Shown here: in pieces, positions 1-8,589 of the stretch
How positions within the stretch are numbered: position 1 is the stretch's first letter
Layout of the letters: each line of letters starts with the position of its first letter
NCBI GenBank assembly: GCA_036514635.1
Contig: DATBWU010000332.1
Location: 1-20,677 of the forward strand
From: DASSFZ01 sp036514635
Lineage (GTDB): Bacteria; Chloroflexota; Anaerolineae; Fen-1058
Length of the DNA: 20,677 nucleotides
Reading direction: 5' to 3'
Position numbers and translations under genes: made by a program
Notes under the pieces: model-generated
Database searches by the model: none
What the model saw: only the letters and a program-made list of their open reading frames with translations
Told to the model about the DNA's origin: nothing

Positions 1-5
1 GTCCA

Positions 6-683
6 TCAATTCAAGCCGAGCCGCTTGCGGCGCTCCGTCAATTGGTTGTCCAGTGAAGCCTTCTCCAGAACCTGGTCCATTTGCTCGTCGAGCCGGCTGG
101 CCATCATCTCGCTCTTGGCCTGCGCCTTGTCCAGTCGCGCGCGGATCGATTCGCCGATGCGGGCAACATCGGCGTCGCCACTGCCCACGATGTCGTCGAG
201 CGACTTGATCGTCCGGACCGTGAGTTCTTTGCTCTTAGCCAGTTCCAGCAGAGCCAGCAGCTCCTCGCGTTCCTGCTTGATGGTCGTCAGCTTGGCTTCC
301 AGCTTCAGCTTGGCATCCATCAGATTCTGGTATTCAGCCTGCTGGCGCTCGTACTGCTGTTTATACTGCTCGGATAAGCGCTGCGTGGTATTGAGCTTGG
401 CCTGCGCCGCCGTCGCCAAATCGTCGCGCTTCTGCACCAACAACGCATCGATGTCGCTGTCCAGCTTGGCGGTCTGCGCGGCGTATTCGTCATACTTGCG
501 CTTGAGCGTCTTGACCTCGCCGCCGACGGTTGCCGCGGCGTCTTCCAGCGCCTCCAGATTGTTCTCTGCCTGGCGGATATACTCGTCCATCACGGCGACC
601 GAATTGGCCCTGAGCGCCGAATCGACCAGCGCGTGCAGATTCGCCGAGATCAGCGTGCCCACCTTCTCCAGCAAAGACGCCAT
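6..683 (-). CDS. pspA: PspA/IM30 family membrane-stress protein
   Basis: The 225-residue product has the usual length of PspA/Vipp1 proteins. It starts with an amphipathic stretch (residues 1-22, MASLLEKVGTLISANLHALV) that in this family docks on stressed membranes. The rest is almost entirely charged heptad-like helix (about 27-160 and 180-218) with no transmembrane segment and no signal peptide. PspA proteins bind the inner face of the cytoplasmic membrane, form rods or rings, and protect membrane integrity and proton motive force. The start at 683 is preceded by a strong AGGAGG eight bases upstream. The gene lies 102 nt downstream of the receiver-kinase gene on the same strand, so it may be co-transcribed with it or controlled by it. 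No PspF-type regulator is visible. The family call is secure; the link to the kinases is inference. Confidence 0.92.
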   Translation of the reverse strand: MASLLEKVGTLISANLHALVDSALRANSVAVMDEYIRQAENNLEALEDAAATVGGEVKTLKRKYDEYAAQTAKLDSDIDALLVQKRDDLATAAQAKLNTTQRLSEQYKQQYERQQAEYQNLMDAKLKLEAKLTTIKQEREELLALLELAKSKELTVRTIKSLDDIVGSGDADVARIGESIRARLDKAQAKSEMMASRLDEQMDQVLEKASLDNQLTERRKRLGLN

Positions 684-785
684 CGCATTACCCTCCTGTG
701 TGGTCTGGTTGAACGTCGCGGCTAGAGTAGCATCTGAACCCTGGCCCTGCTTGACGGGCGTCCGACACCCGCCTGACAGCCCGGC

Positions 786-1895
786 CTAGTCTTGCACGAG
801 GGGCAGCCAGATAGAGAAGGTACTGCCTTTGCCTTTCTCACTGGCGGCCGTGATCCGGCCACCATGCAGCTCCGCAATACCCTTGACGATCGACAGGCCG
901 ACCCCGGCACCCTGTTGCTCATACGTTTCCCGATCGATCTGATGGAACGACTCGAAAATCTTGGGGAGATCCTCCTCGGCGATGCCGATGCCGTCATCCT
1001 TCACGCTGATCCGCACGCCGCCATTCTGCTGCGCCACCGACACGTGCACCGTGCCGCCCCGACCGAGCGTGAACTTGATCGCATTGTCCACCAGCCGCGA
1101 GACCGCATCCTCGACGTACCCGGCGTGCAGCGTCGTTTCCGGGATGTCGGGAGCCACGTCCATAAACAGTGTCACCTTATACGCGGTTGCCTTCTCGTGA
1201 TGCTTCTTCAGGACACTCTCAATCAACGCCGCCCACTCGTCGAACCGATCGCGTTGGAGCGTGTACGCCATCTGTGCCTCGCCCACTTCCAGCGATACCA
1301 GGAACAGGAAGTCCTCCACCAGGCGGCTCAGGCGCGTGCTGCCGCTCTGCAGCCGCTTCAAGAACTGGCGCAATTGATCGGGCGACAGGTCTTGCTCCTG
1401 CAGCAAATCCGTATAACCGGTGATGTAAGTAAGCGGCGTGCGGAACTCGTGGCTGAGCGTGTTCAAAATGCGATTCTTGAGAGTGGTGAGTTCGCTCTGG
1501 GACGCCTTCCGGATCGACTGGGCGCGCTCCAGGCGCGAGCGCGCCGCCACCAGCAAATCCTCCCAGTCAAACGGCTTCACCAGATAGTCTTCCGCGCCTA
1601 ATGTCTTGCCGAACCGGATGTCCGCCTTCTGGCCCTTCGCCGTAAGAAAAATGAAGGGGATCATGACCCAATCCGGATTGGAGCGCACCTGCTGGAACAA
1701 CTCATAGCCATCCATCTCCGGCATCATGATGTCGGAGACAATCAGATCGGGTTGCCGCCTGGCAATGGCCCCCAACGCCTCACGCCCGTGATGAGCGACT
1801 ATCACCGCGTAGCCGGCTAATTCCAGTACGTCGCAGATGCCGCCAGCCATCGCCATATCATCTTCCACCACCAGGATACACGGTTGCGATGTCAT
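786..1895 (-). CDS. Receiver-first hybrid histidine kinase (REC-HisKA-HATPase_c)
   Basis: The 369-residue soluble protein opens with an intact receiver domain (about 5-122): acidic pocket E11-D12-D13, phospho-acceptor D55 in LIVSDIMMPEMDG, T85 and K107 in YLVKPF. A short helix leads to a HisKA domain with H149 in TLSHEFRTP, then a HATPase_c domain (about 255-366) with N-box DNAIKF near 270-275, G1 box DDGIGI and G2 box GAGVGLSIVKG. There is no membrane segment and no DNA-binding output domain. The start codon overlaps the stop of the giant kinase gene (ATGA), which suggests translational coupling. The upstream kinase may phosphorylate D55 and so switch this kinase, or this protein may act as a second relay stage. 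The final output protein is not evident in the window. Function of the domains is established; the relay order is inference. Confidence 0.95.
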   Translation of the reverse strand: MTSQPCILVVEDDMAMAGGICDVLELAGYAVIVAHHGREALGAIARRQPDLIVSDIMMPEMDGYELFQQVRSNPDWVMIPFIFLTAKGQKADIRFGKTLGAEDYLVKPFDWEDLLVAARSRLERAQSIRKASQSELTTLKNRILNTLSHEFRTPLTYITGYTDLLQEQDLSPDQLRQFLKRLQSGSTRLSRLVEDFLFLVSLEVGEAQMAYTLQRDRFDEWAALIESVLKKHHEKATAYKVTLFMDVAPDIPETTLHAGYVEDAVSRLVDNAIKFTLGRGGTVHVSVAQQNGGVRISVKDDGIGIAEEDLPKIFESFHQIDRETYEQQGAGVGLSIVKGIAELHGGRITAASEKGKGSTFSIWLPLVQD

Positions 1896-4800
1896 TGCCT
1901 CACCTCGTCAGCGCCTCGACTGGGCGCTCCGTTCGCCGGGAGCCACACGGTAAATGTGCTGCCTTCATCCACTCGGCTCTCCACTGTAATCCGCCCGGCA
2001 TGTTGATCGACGATCTCCTTCACGATCGCCAATCCCAGGCCCGTGCCGCGCACACCGTACTGCTCGGCCTGCCCACGGAAAAATCGATCGAAGATGCGCT
2101 CCCGATCGTCAGCCGAGATGCCGATGCCGTTGTCCTGTACAGACACCACAATCCACGGGCGATTCTCCTCTTGGGCGATCATTCCGTGCAGGATGATCGT
2201 CCCCTCAGGCGACGTGTAATTGATCGCGTTGGCCGTCAGGTTGATGAACACCTGGATCATCTGATTTCGATCGGCCACCAGGTGCAGCCGTGGTTCATCG
2301 AGTTCCAGCCGGAGTGTCTGCTGCTTGGCCTCGGCTTGCGGCTGGAGCGTCGCCACGACATGCTGCAGCACGTCCACCAGATCCATAGGTCGCTGTTCCA
2401 TCGTCTGGCTGTCGCGCTCCAGGCGCGACAGATCAAGCAGATCGGAAATGAGACCCTCCAGGCGGCCCACCTCACTTTGCAACGTCGAGAGATACTGCTC
2501 GCGCTTCTCCGGCTTGCCCTTCTGGAACAACCCCAGATACAGCTTGATGTTCGTCAGCGGCGTGCGCAACTCGTGCGACACGTTGGTGACGAACTGCGAC
2601 TTCATTTGATCAACTTCCTCCATCTGGGAAATGTCGCGCAGGACGATCACGTGCCCTACCCGGCGATCGTCTTCAAGAATAAACGCGACCGTCGCCTGGA
2701 GCGTGCGCGCGCCCAGCGTGATCTTGGGCGGCAGGCTGGCGGGGGCCAGCTCGCGCAGCCAGGTGCGCAGCCGGCTGGGCGGATTGCCGATCTCATCGTC
2801 GCGCAGCAGCGCCTCGGCCACCGGGTTGGTCAACACAATCGCGCCCGACAGGTCGGTCACCAGCACCGCATCGGCCACGCTATTCAGGATCGTAATCGTG
2901 CGCTCCTGCTCGCGGCGGATGTCGGCGGTGCGCTCGGCGACGCGCGTCTCCAGCGAGGCGGCGTGCTGCGCCAGCTCCTGGTACAGGCGCGCATTCTCCA
3001 CGGCCACGCCGAGCTGGCCGGCGAGTGACGTGAGCATGGCCAGATCGTCCTCGCCAAACGCGCTGACGCGATCGCTCTCGACGTTCAGCACGCCGGTCAC
3101 GCTGCCTCGAGCCTTCAGCGGCAAGGCAACCTCGGACAGCGTGCGCCGGGCTTCCGGACTCATCACGAATCGTGAATCGAGCCGGGTATCGCCGACCACG
3201 ATCATCTCGCCGCTGGTCGCTGCCGCGCCAACGATTCCGGCGCTGATCGGGCCGCGCAACCCGACGGGCGATCCATCCGGCACATCGCCGCCCACACTGG
3301 CGCGCCACACAACCATGTCGCCCTCGATCGTCGCCAGGCTCACATGGTAGTAGCCAAACGCGCTGTGGATTTCTTCGACCACGATCTGAGCCAGCTGGTC
3401 CAGATCGAGGATCGACGTGACTTCCAGCCCCACGCGATTGACCAGTGCCAGTTGCCGCGCGCGGCGCTGCTCGGCCTGAAACAGGCGGGCATTTTCGAGC
3501 GCCGTCGCCGCCTGATCGGCCAACAGGCTCAAGACACGCACTTCATTATCGGTGATGGTGTGCGGCGTGTGGAAGATCACGTTCATGACACCGAGGACAC
3601 GCTCGCGGGCATTCAACGGCAGGCTGGCGATGGCTTGCGGACGCACCCAGGCCCGCATCACCGGCGCCCAAGTGGGATCGTTGAGTGGATCGTTGATGAC
3701 CACCGTCTTGCCTTGATGCGCCACCCGCATGGTCAACCCGCCCCGGCGCGGCGTCGGTTGCCCGATCTCCTCAAACCCCGGCGCGGCCGATTTCGCCAGC
3801 ATTTGCAGCGAGTCGGACTCGACATCTAAACTGAACAGGTGCACCGCCGTCGCATTCAACAGGCGCAGCGCGTCGTCGGCAATCGCCTGCGACACACGCT
3901 CCACATCGAGCGACCGGATCAATTCCAGGCTCACCGTTTGCAGCGTCTCCAGTTCAGCCAGACGCTGGCGCGTCTCTTGATACAGCCGCGCGTTCTCGAT
4001 CGCGACGGCGGCGTTGTTCGCGATCGTCTCGGCGATGTCGGCGTGCTCCCGGCGGTAACGTCCCGGCGAGCCACTATCGAACGTCAGTGCGCCGATCGCG
4101 CGCTCTTTGACGATCAGCGGCACGCCCAACCAACTGCGCACCTCGGCGCGCTTAGGCCACTCGTCGGCCAGCGTGCTCACATCGGCGCGGATCGTTACCT
4201 CACGTGAGCGCAGCACTGTATCGAGCAAACCGCCGGGCGACAGGTGGATCGTCTCGGGCGTCGCATCACGCGGCAGGCCCCGGCTGGCCTCGATCCGCAA
4301 TTCGTCAGGAACTGCATCGCCCGCTCGCGGCAGTGGCGCGATGTACACTACCGCCGCATCGTGGGGGATCAGTTCGGAGGCACGTTCCAGCAGCGCTTCC
4401 AGGATGAGCCGCAAGTCCAGCGAGGAACTCACGACGGCAGCCAGCTCGCGAATCGTTTCGGCCACCGCACGGCGATGGCGCTCGGCTTCGAACAGCCGCG
4501 CATTGTCGATGGCGCTGGCCGCGACGTTGGCGATGGTCTGGCACATGTGGATGACATCGGCGCTCCAGGTGCGAGAGTGTCCGGTCTCCCACACCTCCGC
4601 GCAGCCGATCAGCCGCTCGCGCACGATCAGCGGCAGGTACAATGCCCCCCGCACCCCGCGCCGGCGCAGCGTGACCCAGAGCGGCAGATCGATGTGCGTC
4701 TCGTCGGTGGTGAAGACCGCCGGCTGGCGCGATTTCATCACTTCGATGAGTTGCGGCACTTCGCGCAGGTTCTGCTCGACGCCGATCATCGACTGGCGCT

Positions 4801-7800
4801 CGCCGGCGTTGGCGCGCGGCCCGACGTATTGCGCCAGCAGGCGACCGGTGCCGGCCTGCAAGTCCCACACGTAGACACGCGCGCTGGTGGCATCCGCCGC
4901 GCTCACCGCCCATTGCGCCAATCGACCGAAGACCTGATCGCTGTCCAGGCTGCTGCCCAGTTCCTGGCTCGCCGCGAACAACATCGACAGATTCCCGGCG
5001 CGCCGCTGGGTCTCGTGATACAACTCGGCCAGCGACAGCGCCGCGTCGATCTGCCCGGCCAGCGTCTCCAGCATAATCACGTCATCCGCACTAAATGCGT
5101 TCAACCGGTCACTCTCAATATTCAGCACGCCGATGACGCGCTCTTCCATGTGCAACGGCACGGCGATCTCGGAGCGTGTGTTGGGGCGGGTCGGGAGTGC
5201 TCTGTAGTAAGGATCGCTGCTGACGTCGCCGCTGAGGTAAGTTCGACCGGTGGCCGCCGCGCGACCGACGATCCCCTGGTTGAACGCAAACTGAGCCGGT
5301 TCGCCCGGAACGGAGGGCACAGAACTACCGCTGGGAAGGCACCAGCTCACTTCGCCGGTAGTCCAATCGGTGAGGAAGAAATCAACGTACGGGTAGCCGA
5401 AGGCGCGCCACAGGTGATCGCGCGCCACTCGGAAGATCATGTCGCGGTCCAAAGCTACGATCAGCTCGCGGCCCAGGTTATTCAACACGTGCAGGCGATC
5501 GGATCGTTCGTGCTCGGCGGCGAAGCGGCGGGCATTGTCGATCGCCGCGGCCGCCTGCTGTGCGATCAGTGCGACATTGCGCTCATCTTCCGGCGTATAG
5601 ATGCCCGGTTGGGCGTGATCGAGCGTGAGCAGGCCGATCACTTCATTGTGGGCAATCAACGGCGCGCCAATCCAGGCCCGCACGTGCTGCCAGGCCGGCT
5701 GGCTGACCCAGGCCGGCTCGTGCGTGACGTCATCCACCACGACCACCTGGCGGCCGAGCACCGCGCGCCAGCCTGGACTGTGTGGATCGTGCGGCAAGGT
5801 GAGACCCGACACCTGCGCGGGATCGTCCACACCGCGCACGGCGATCATTCTCAGCGTGTTAGCTTCGACCAGGAAGATGCCCGCTGTCACGTAAGGCACC
5901 ACGCGGCCCGTCTGATCGAAAATGGTGGTGAGCACTGCATCCAGGTCGAGCGCCGAGGCGACGGCGGTGTTGACTTCGCGGATAGCCTCGGCCATCTGGT
6001 GGCGGACCCGCATCGACTCGATCAGGCGCGTGTTCTCGATCGATAGGGCCATCTGGCGGCCCGCGACGCTGAGCCAGCCCAGCGTCTCATTCGCCAGCTG
6101 GCGCTCCGCGCGGGCATGCAACGTCATCACGCCGACCGGGTTGCGACCCACCAGGCCCACACTGATCACCGTGCGAATTCCATCGCGCAGCAGCTCCTCT
6201 CGGAAGGGCACGTGCGGATCGGACTCGATGTTAGAGACCGTGGTCGCGCCACCGGCTGCGAATGCGCGGCCGGCAATGCCTTCATCGACACGAATCGGTG
6301 TTTGTCGATTCGCCTCCCACAAAGTGTCAGAGACACCGCAGCGCACATAAGGCAGCAAGGCACCGGTCGGTGGATCGAGCAGGGCGATGTCCGCCGCATC
6401 CATGCCGGAAATGTGCACCACTTGATGAAGGGCCTGCTCGAGCGAGTGGCGCAAGTTACTCTGATCGGCTATCGCACTCAGCATGGCCAGCGCGGTCAAC
6501 TCCTCAGTGCGTTGCTGTAATCGCTCGCGCGCACCGGCGTACAACTGCGCATTCTCGATCGCGACGGCGGTCTGATTGGCGAACAGTTCGAGCGACACTA
6601 AATCGTCCGGCTCCGGTCGCTTTCCGCTCGCCGGTTGATCGACCTGGAGAACACCCAGATGCTCGCCCGCCACTTCAAGCGGAACGACCAACTGATCGTC
6701 GGGACGCCACGCCCGCTCGCTCGGATCGCCGCTCGGCACGAAGAGGGTGAGGCCGTAGTGGGTGGTCTTGCGCCATATCGATTCGTCCGGGAGGGGTAAG
6801 GTCGGCCACTCTTCGCGCGGCACGCCATAGGTCGCACCAGGTCGCAGGGGCGGGGCATGATCGTCGCGCAGCCAGATGACCACGCGCTCCCAGCCCAGAC
6901 TGTCGTGAATCGCGCGGCAAATCATCTCGAGCAGATCGCTCAGTGGCAAACGCAGCTGCATCTGCTCGCTGACCCGAACCAGCTGCGTCAGTTCACTCAG
7001 GTTGGAGGCGAGCCGCGCCTGTGTCATCTCGAAGCGCTGCGCGCGCTCGAGTGCTGCCTGGATCTGCGATGCGAGGGCCTCGATCATGGGGCGATCATCT
7101 TCGACCAGCTGGCCTTTGTAGTAACCGGCCAGGATCAAGCCATACGTGCGTCCGGGCAGGCTCAAGCGCACGCCGAACTGGACATCATAGCCCAGCACCT
7201 TTCTCAGCGCAGGGGCGAAACGCTTCAGCCGATCGGGCAGCATCTCGCGGATGACCTGGGTGGAGTCCAGTAACATCACTGGAGCAGGGCTGGCGAGTAT
7301 GCTTTGCAGCGCCGGCGAGCCGGCGACCGGGATGTGGAAAGACATGGGATCGATGCCGGTCAAGCGGCGAGCGTAGGCGAGCACGCGCCGGGCCAGTTTC
7401 GTATGCACCATGATCAGCGCGTTGTCTTCCTCCAACCACCGAAAGACCGACAGGATCAGTCCCACCGACCGCAATTGCTCGCTGGCTGCGCGGAACACGT
7501 CGAGCGGCGTCAAAGCGCCCTGCATAGCCGCCGACGCCGCCGTGAGCGCCTGCAACCCCCGATCCAACCGTTCGACGCGCTGCAGATCGCGCAACGTGAT
7601 CAGGTACACGGTTTGTTGATCGAGCGCCAGCGCGTTCACGTGCACTTCGACCGGAATCTCCGGCGACTTCAACATCACGCGCGCCGGCTGCTCCGCCGAC
7701 AAATCGTCCAGCGATCGACGCTCCCGATGCGACAGGCACTGGGTGAACGCCAGGCCCATGAGCGCCGGCGCGGGTCGATTCAGGAGTTGCTCGGCGAATC

Positions 7801-8299
7801 GATTCGCTTCCACGATCCGGCCGTCTGCGTCACACACGATCAGGGCTTCCTGGATGTTCTCGAACAACAGGCGATAGCGCTTCTCAGAAAACTGCAATTG
7901 CTGCGCCAGGGCCTGTTGCTGCCGGCGTTGTCCGGCGCGCTCCAGAACGGCGGGGATAGCAACAGGGAGGAGATTCAAGTCTTGCTCGGTCTTCATCACA
8001 AAGCCGTCGGCCCCGTGTCGCGCGGCCTCGTCGGCTTGATCGGTATGAGACAGGACAACCACCGGTAGATTGAGGTTGCCCGATCGGACCGACTCCAGCG
8101 CCTGGAACGGCTGCGACCAGCCATCCAGGCTGACCAGGGCGATATCGAAGTCACCGTTGGAGAGCGAGTTGGGCAAGTGGCGCGGGTTGGGTGCATCGGT
8201 CACGCGAAAGTGAGGATCGCGTCCGCGCAATGCCTTGTGAATCGATTGCTGGTCGGCCGCATCAGGCTCGACGAGCAGGACATGAATTGAAGAGGCCAT
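1892..8299 (-). CDS. Giant soluble multi-GAF sensor histidine kinase (REC*-PAS-9xGAF-PAS-HisKA-HATPase_c)
   Basis: The 2135-residue protein has no transmembrane helix or signal peptide, so it senses cytoplasmic signals. Domains in order: a receiver-like domain (1-124), PAS (about 138-240), nine GAF modules ending near residues 422, 588, 761, 925, 1094, 1270, 1440, 1607 and 1774, a coiled linker, a second PAS (about 1800-1893), HisKA (H1909 in NVSHELRTP) and HATPase_c (N-box around N2020-N2024, G1 DNGIGI 2056-2061, F-box IFDRFFR, G2 GTGLGLAIVKEIV). Most GAF modules end in the family hallmark (AIENARLY or close variants). The first is the most divergent. The receiver looks degenerate: it keeps E11, D13, S84 and K103, but the position matching the phospho-acceptor appears to be S56. 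GAF domains bind cyclic nucleotides, small molecules, NO or chromophores; the ligands here are unknown. The stop overlaps the next kinase start by 4 nt. Confidence 0.95.
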   Translation of the reverse strand: MASSIHVLLVEPDAADQQSIHKALRGRDPHFRVTDAPNPRHLPNSLSNGDFDIALVSLDGWSQPFQALESVRSGNLNLPVVVLSHTDQADEAARHGADGFVMKTEQDLNLLPVAIPAVLERAGQRRQQQALAQQLQFSEKRYRLLFENIQEALIVCDADGRIVEANRFAEQLLNRPAPALMGLAFTQCLSHRERRSLDDLSAEQPARVMLKSPEIPVEVHVNALALDQQTVYLITLRDLQRVERLDRGLQALTAASAAMQGALTPLDVFRAASEQLRSVGLILSVFRWLEEDNALIMVHTKLARRVLAYARRLTGIDPMSFHIPVAGSPALQSILASPAPVMLLDSTQVIREMLPDRLKRFAPALRKVLGYDVQFGVRLSLPGRTYGLILAGYYKGQLVEDDRPMIEALASQIQAALERAQRFEMTQARLASNLSELTQLVRVSEQMQLRLPLSDLLEMICRAIHDSLGWERVVIWLRDDHAPPLRPGATYGVPREEWPTLPLPDESIWRKTTHYGLTLFVPSGDPSERAWRPDDQLVVPLEVAGEHLGVLQVDQPASGKRPEPDDLVSLELFANQTAVAIENAQLYAGARERLQQRTEELTALAMLSAIADQSNLRHSLEQALHQVVHISGMDAADIALLDPPTGALLPYVRCGVSDTLWEANRQTPIRVDEGIAGRAFAAGGATTVSNIESDPHVPFREELLRDGIRTVISVGLVGRNPVGVMTLHARAERQLANETLGWLSVAGRQMALSIENTRLIESMRVRHQMAEAIREVNTAVASALDLDAVLTTIFDQTGRVVPYVTAGIFLVEANTLRMIAVRGVDDPAQVSGLTLPHDPHSPGWRAVLGRQVVVVDDVTHEPAWVSQPAWQHVRAWIGAPLIAHNEVIGLLTLDHAQPGIYTPEDERNVALIAQQAAAAIDNARRFAAEHERSDRLHVLNNLGRELIVALDRDMIFRVARDHLWRAFGYPYVDFFLTDWTTGEVSWCLPSGSSVPSVPGEPAQFAFNQGIVGRAAATGRTYLSGDVSSDPYYRALPTRPNTRSEIAVPLHMEERVIGVLNIESDRLNAFSADDVIMLETLAGQIDAALSLAELYHETQRRAGNLSMLFAASQELGSSLDSDQVFGRLAQWAVSAADATSARVYVWDLQAGTGRLLAQYVGPRANAGERQSMIGVEQNLREVPQLIEVMKSRQPAVFTTDETHIDLPLWVTLRRRGVRGALYLPLIVRERLIGCAEVWETGHSRTWSADVIHMCQTIANVAASAIDNARLFEAERHRRAVAETIRELAAVVSSSLDLRLILEALLERASELIPHDAAVVYIAPLPRAGDAVPDELRIEASRGLPRDATPETIHLSPGGLLDTVLRSREVTIRADVSTLADEWPKRAEVRSWLGVPLIVKERAIGALTFDSGSPGRYRREHADIAETIANNAAVAIENARLYQETRQRLAELETLQTVSLELIRSLDVERVSQAIADDALRLLNATAVHLFSLDVESDSLQMLAKSAAPGFEEIGQPTPRRGGLTMRVAHQGKTVVINDPLNDPTWAPVMRAWVRPQAIASLPLNARERVLGVMNVIFHTPHTITDNEVRVLSLLADQAATALENARLFQAEQRRARQLALVNRVGLEVTSILDLDQLAQIVVEEIHSAFGYYHVSLATIEGDMVVWRASVGGDVPDGSPVGLRGPISAGIVGAAATSGEMIVVGDTRLDSRFVMSPEARRTLSEVALPLKARGSVTGVLNVESDRVSAFGEDDLAMLTSLAGQLGVAVENARLYQELAQHAASLETRVAERTADIRREQERTITILNSVADAVLVTDLSGAIVLTNPVAEALLRDDEIGNPPSRLRTWLRELAPASLPPKITLGARTLQATVAFILEDDRRVGHVIVLRDISQMEEVDQMKSQFVTNVSHELRTPLTNIKLYLGLFQKGKPEKREQYLSTLQSEVGRLEGLISDLLDLSRLERDSQTMEQRPMDLVDVLQHVVATLQPQAEAKQQTLRLELDEPRLHLVADRNQMIQVFINLTANAINYTSPEGTIILHGMIAQEENRPWIVVSVQDNGIGISADDRERIFDRFFRGQAEQYGVRGTGLGLAIVKEIVDQHAGRITVESRVDEGSTFTVWLPANGAPSRGADEVRQ

Positions 8300-8389
8300 G
8301 CAGGTGCAGCCCTGCGCCGCTCGATCAATGCAGATTGACTCGGGCGCAACAAACTAATGGGGCTCTTCCGGGTTCGGCGGGAAATTCTC

Positions 8390-8453
8390 ACCGCGAAGAC
8401 GCCAAGAGCGCAAAGCCTTTGAAATTCTTGGCGTCCTTCGCGCCTTTGCGGTT
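8390..8453. repeat. Imperfect inverted repeat built from CGCnAAGA-like units
   Basis: The left arm (8390-8415) and right arm (8428-8453) pair at 20 of 26 positions around a 12-nt centre. Each arm is itself made of roughly 8-bp units of the form CGCGAAGA, CGCCAAGA, GCGCAAAG. It lies in the 290-bp gap between the ATPase/winged-helix gene and the giant kinase gene, so it would fall in the 5' leader of the kinase mRNA if the candidate promoter at 8527-8554 is used. The pattern resembles dispersed ACCGCAAAGGCGCGAAG-type intergenic repeats that I recall from several phyla. Copy number in this genome cannot be judged from one window. Confidence 0.7.
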
Positions 8454-8526
8454 CCATTCCCGGCAAAGTCGGGAGAGCCACTAATGGCAAACAGCCGTAG
8501 CCGCTGTCGCCAATGGCTTGAGGAAA

Positions 8527-8554
8527 ATTATAGCCCCTTTCGAGCACCCGCTAA
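8527..8554 (-). promoter_or_regulatory. Candidate sigma-70-type promoter for the giant kinase gene
   Basis: Read on the minus strand, a perfect TATAAT (8532-8527) is preceded at 16 nt by a weak -35 (TTAGCG, 8554-8549). Transcription would start near 8520 and give a leader of about 220 nt before the ATG at 8299. An inverted repeat GCTAAC-N11-GTTAGC (8550-8572) covers the -35 and could be an operator. The -10 is convincing and the -35 is poor. Confidence 0.35.
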
Positions 8555-8572
8555 CCTTGCGATTCCGTTAGC
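8550..8572. promoter_or_regulatory. Inverted repeat GCTAAC-N11-GTTAGC, possible operator
   Basis: Two perfect 6-bp arms (8550-8555 and 8567-8572) are separated by 11 bp, about two helical turns centre to centre (17 bp between arm starts). The site overlaps the -35 of the candidate kinase promoter and sits 18 bp beyond the 3' end of the ATPase/winged-helix gene. Without a U-rich tail it is unlikely to be a terminator. Binding by any local regulator is only a hypothesis. Confidence 0.3.
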
Positions 8573-8589
8573 ATTGCATTATGGTTGCT

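Noticed and set aside
722..785. Hairpin and promoter candidates in the 102-bp gap before pspA
   Set aside because: The CGGGTGT/ACGCCCG stem contains a G-T pair, has a 3-nt loop and no U-tract, and the TGCTACTCT -10-like sequence lacks a usable -35. Neither is convincing.
4244..6046. 600-residue plus-strand open frame opposite the giant kinase
   Set aside because: The translation is rich in His, Arg and Gln with no domain, and the minus strand here encodes well-conserved GAF domains. It is an antisense shadow of GC-rich coding DNA.
1892..8299. Phytochrome or cyanobacteriochrome identity for the giant kinase
   Set aside because: I found no convincing bilin-binding Cys with its following His in the GAF modules and no PHY domain, so a photoreceptor call is not supported.
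8200..8547. 115-residue minus-strand open frame overlapping the giant kinase start and its upstream gap
   Set aside because: It spans the inverted repeat and the candidate promoter and shares its end with the conserved receiver region in another frame. There is no sign of coding.
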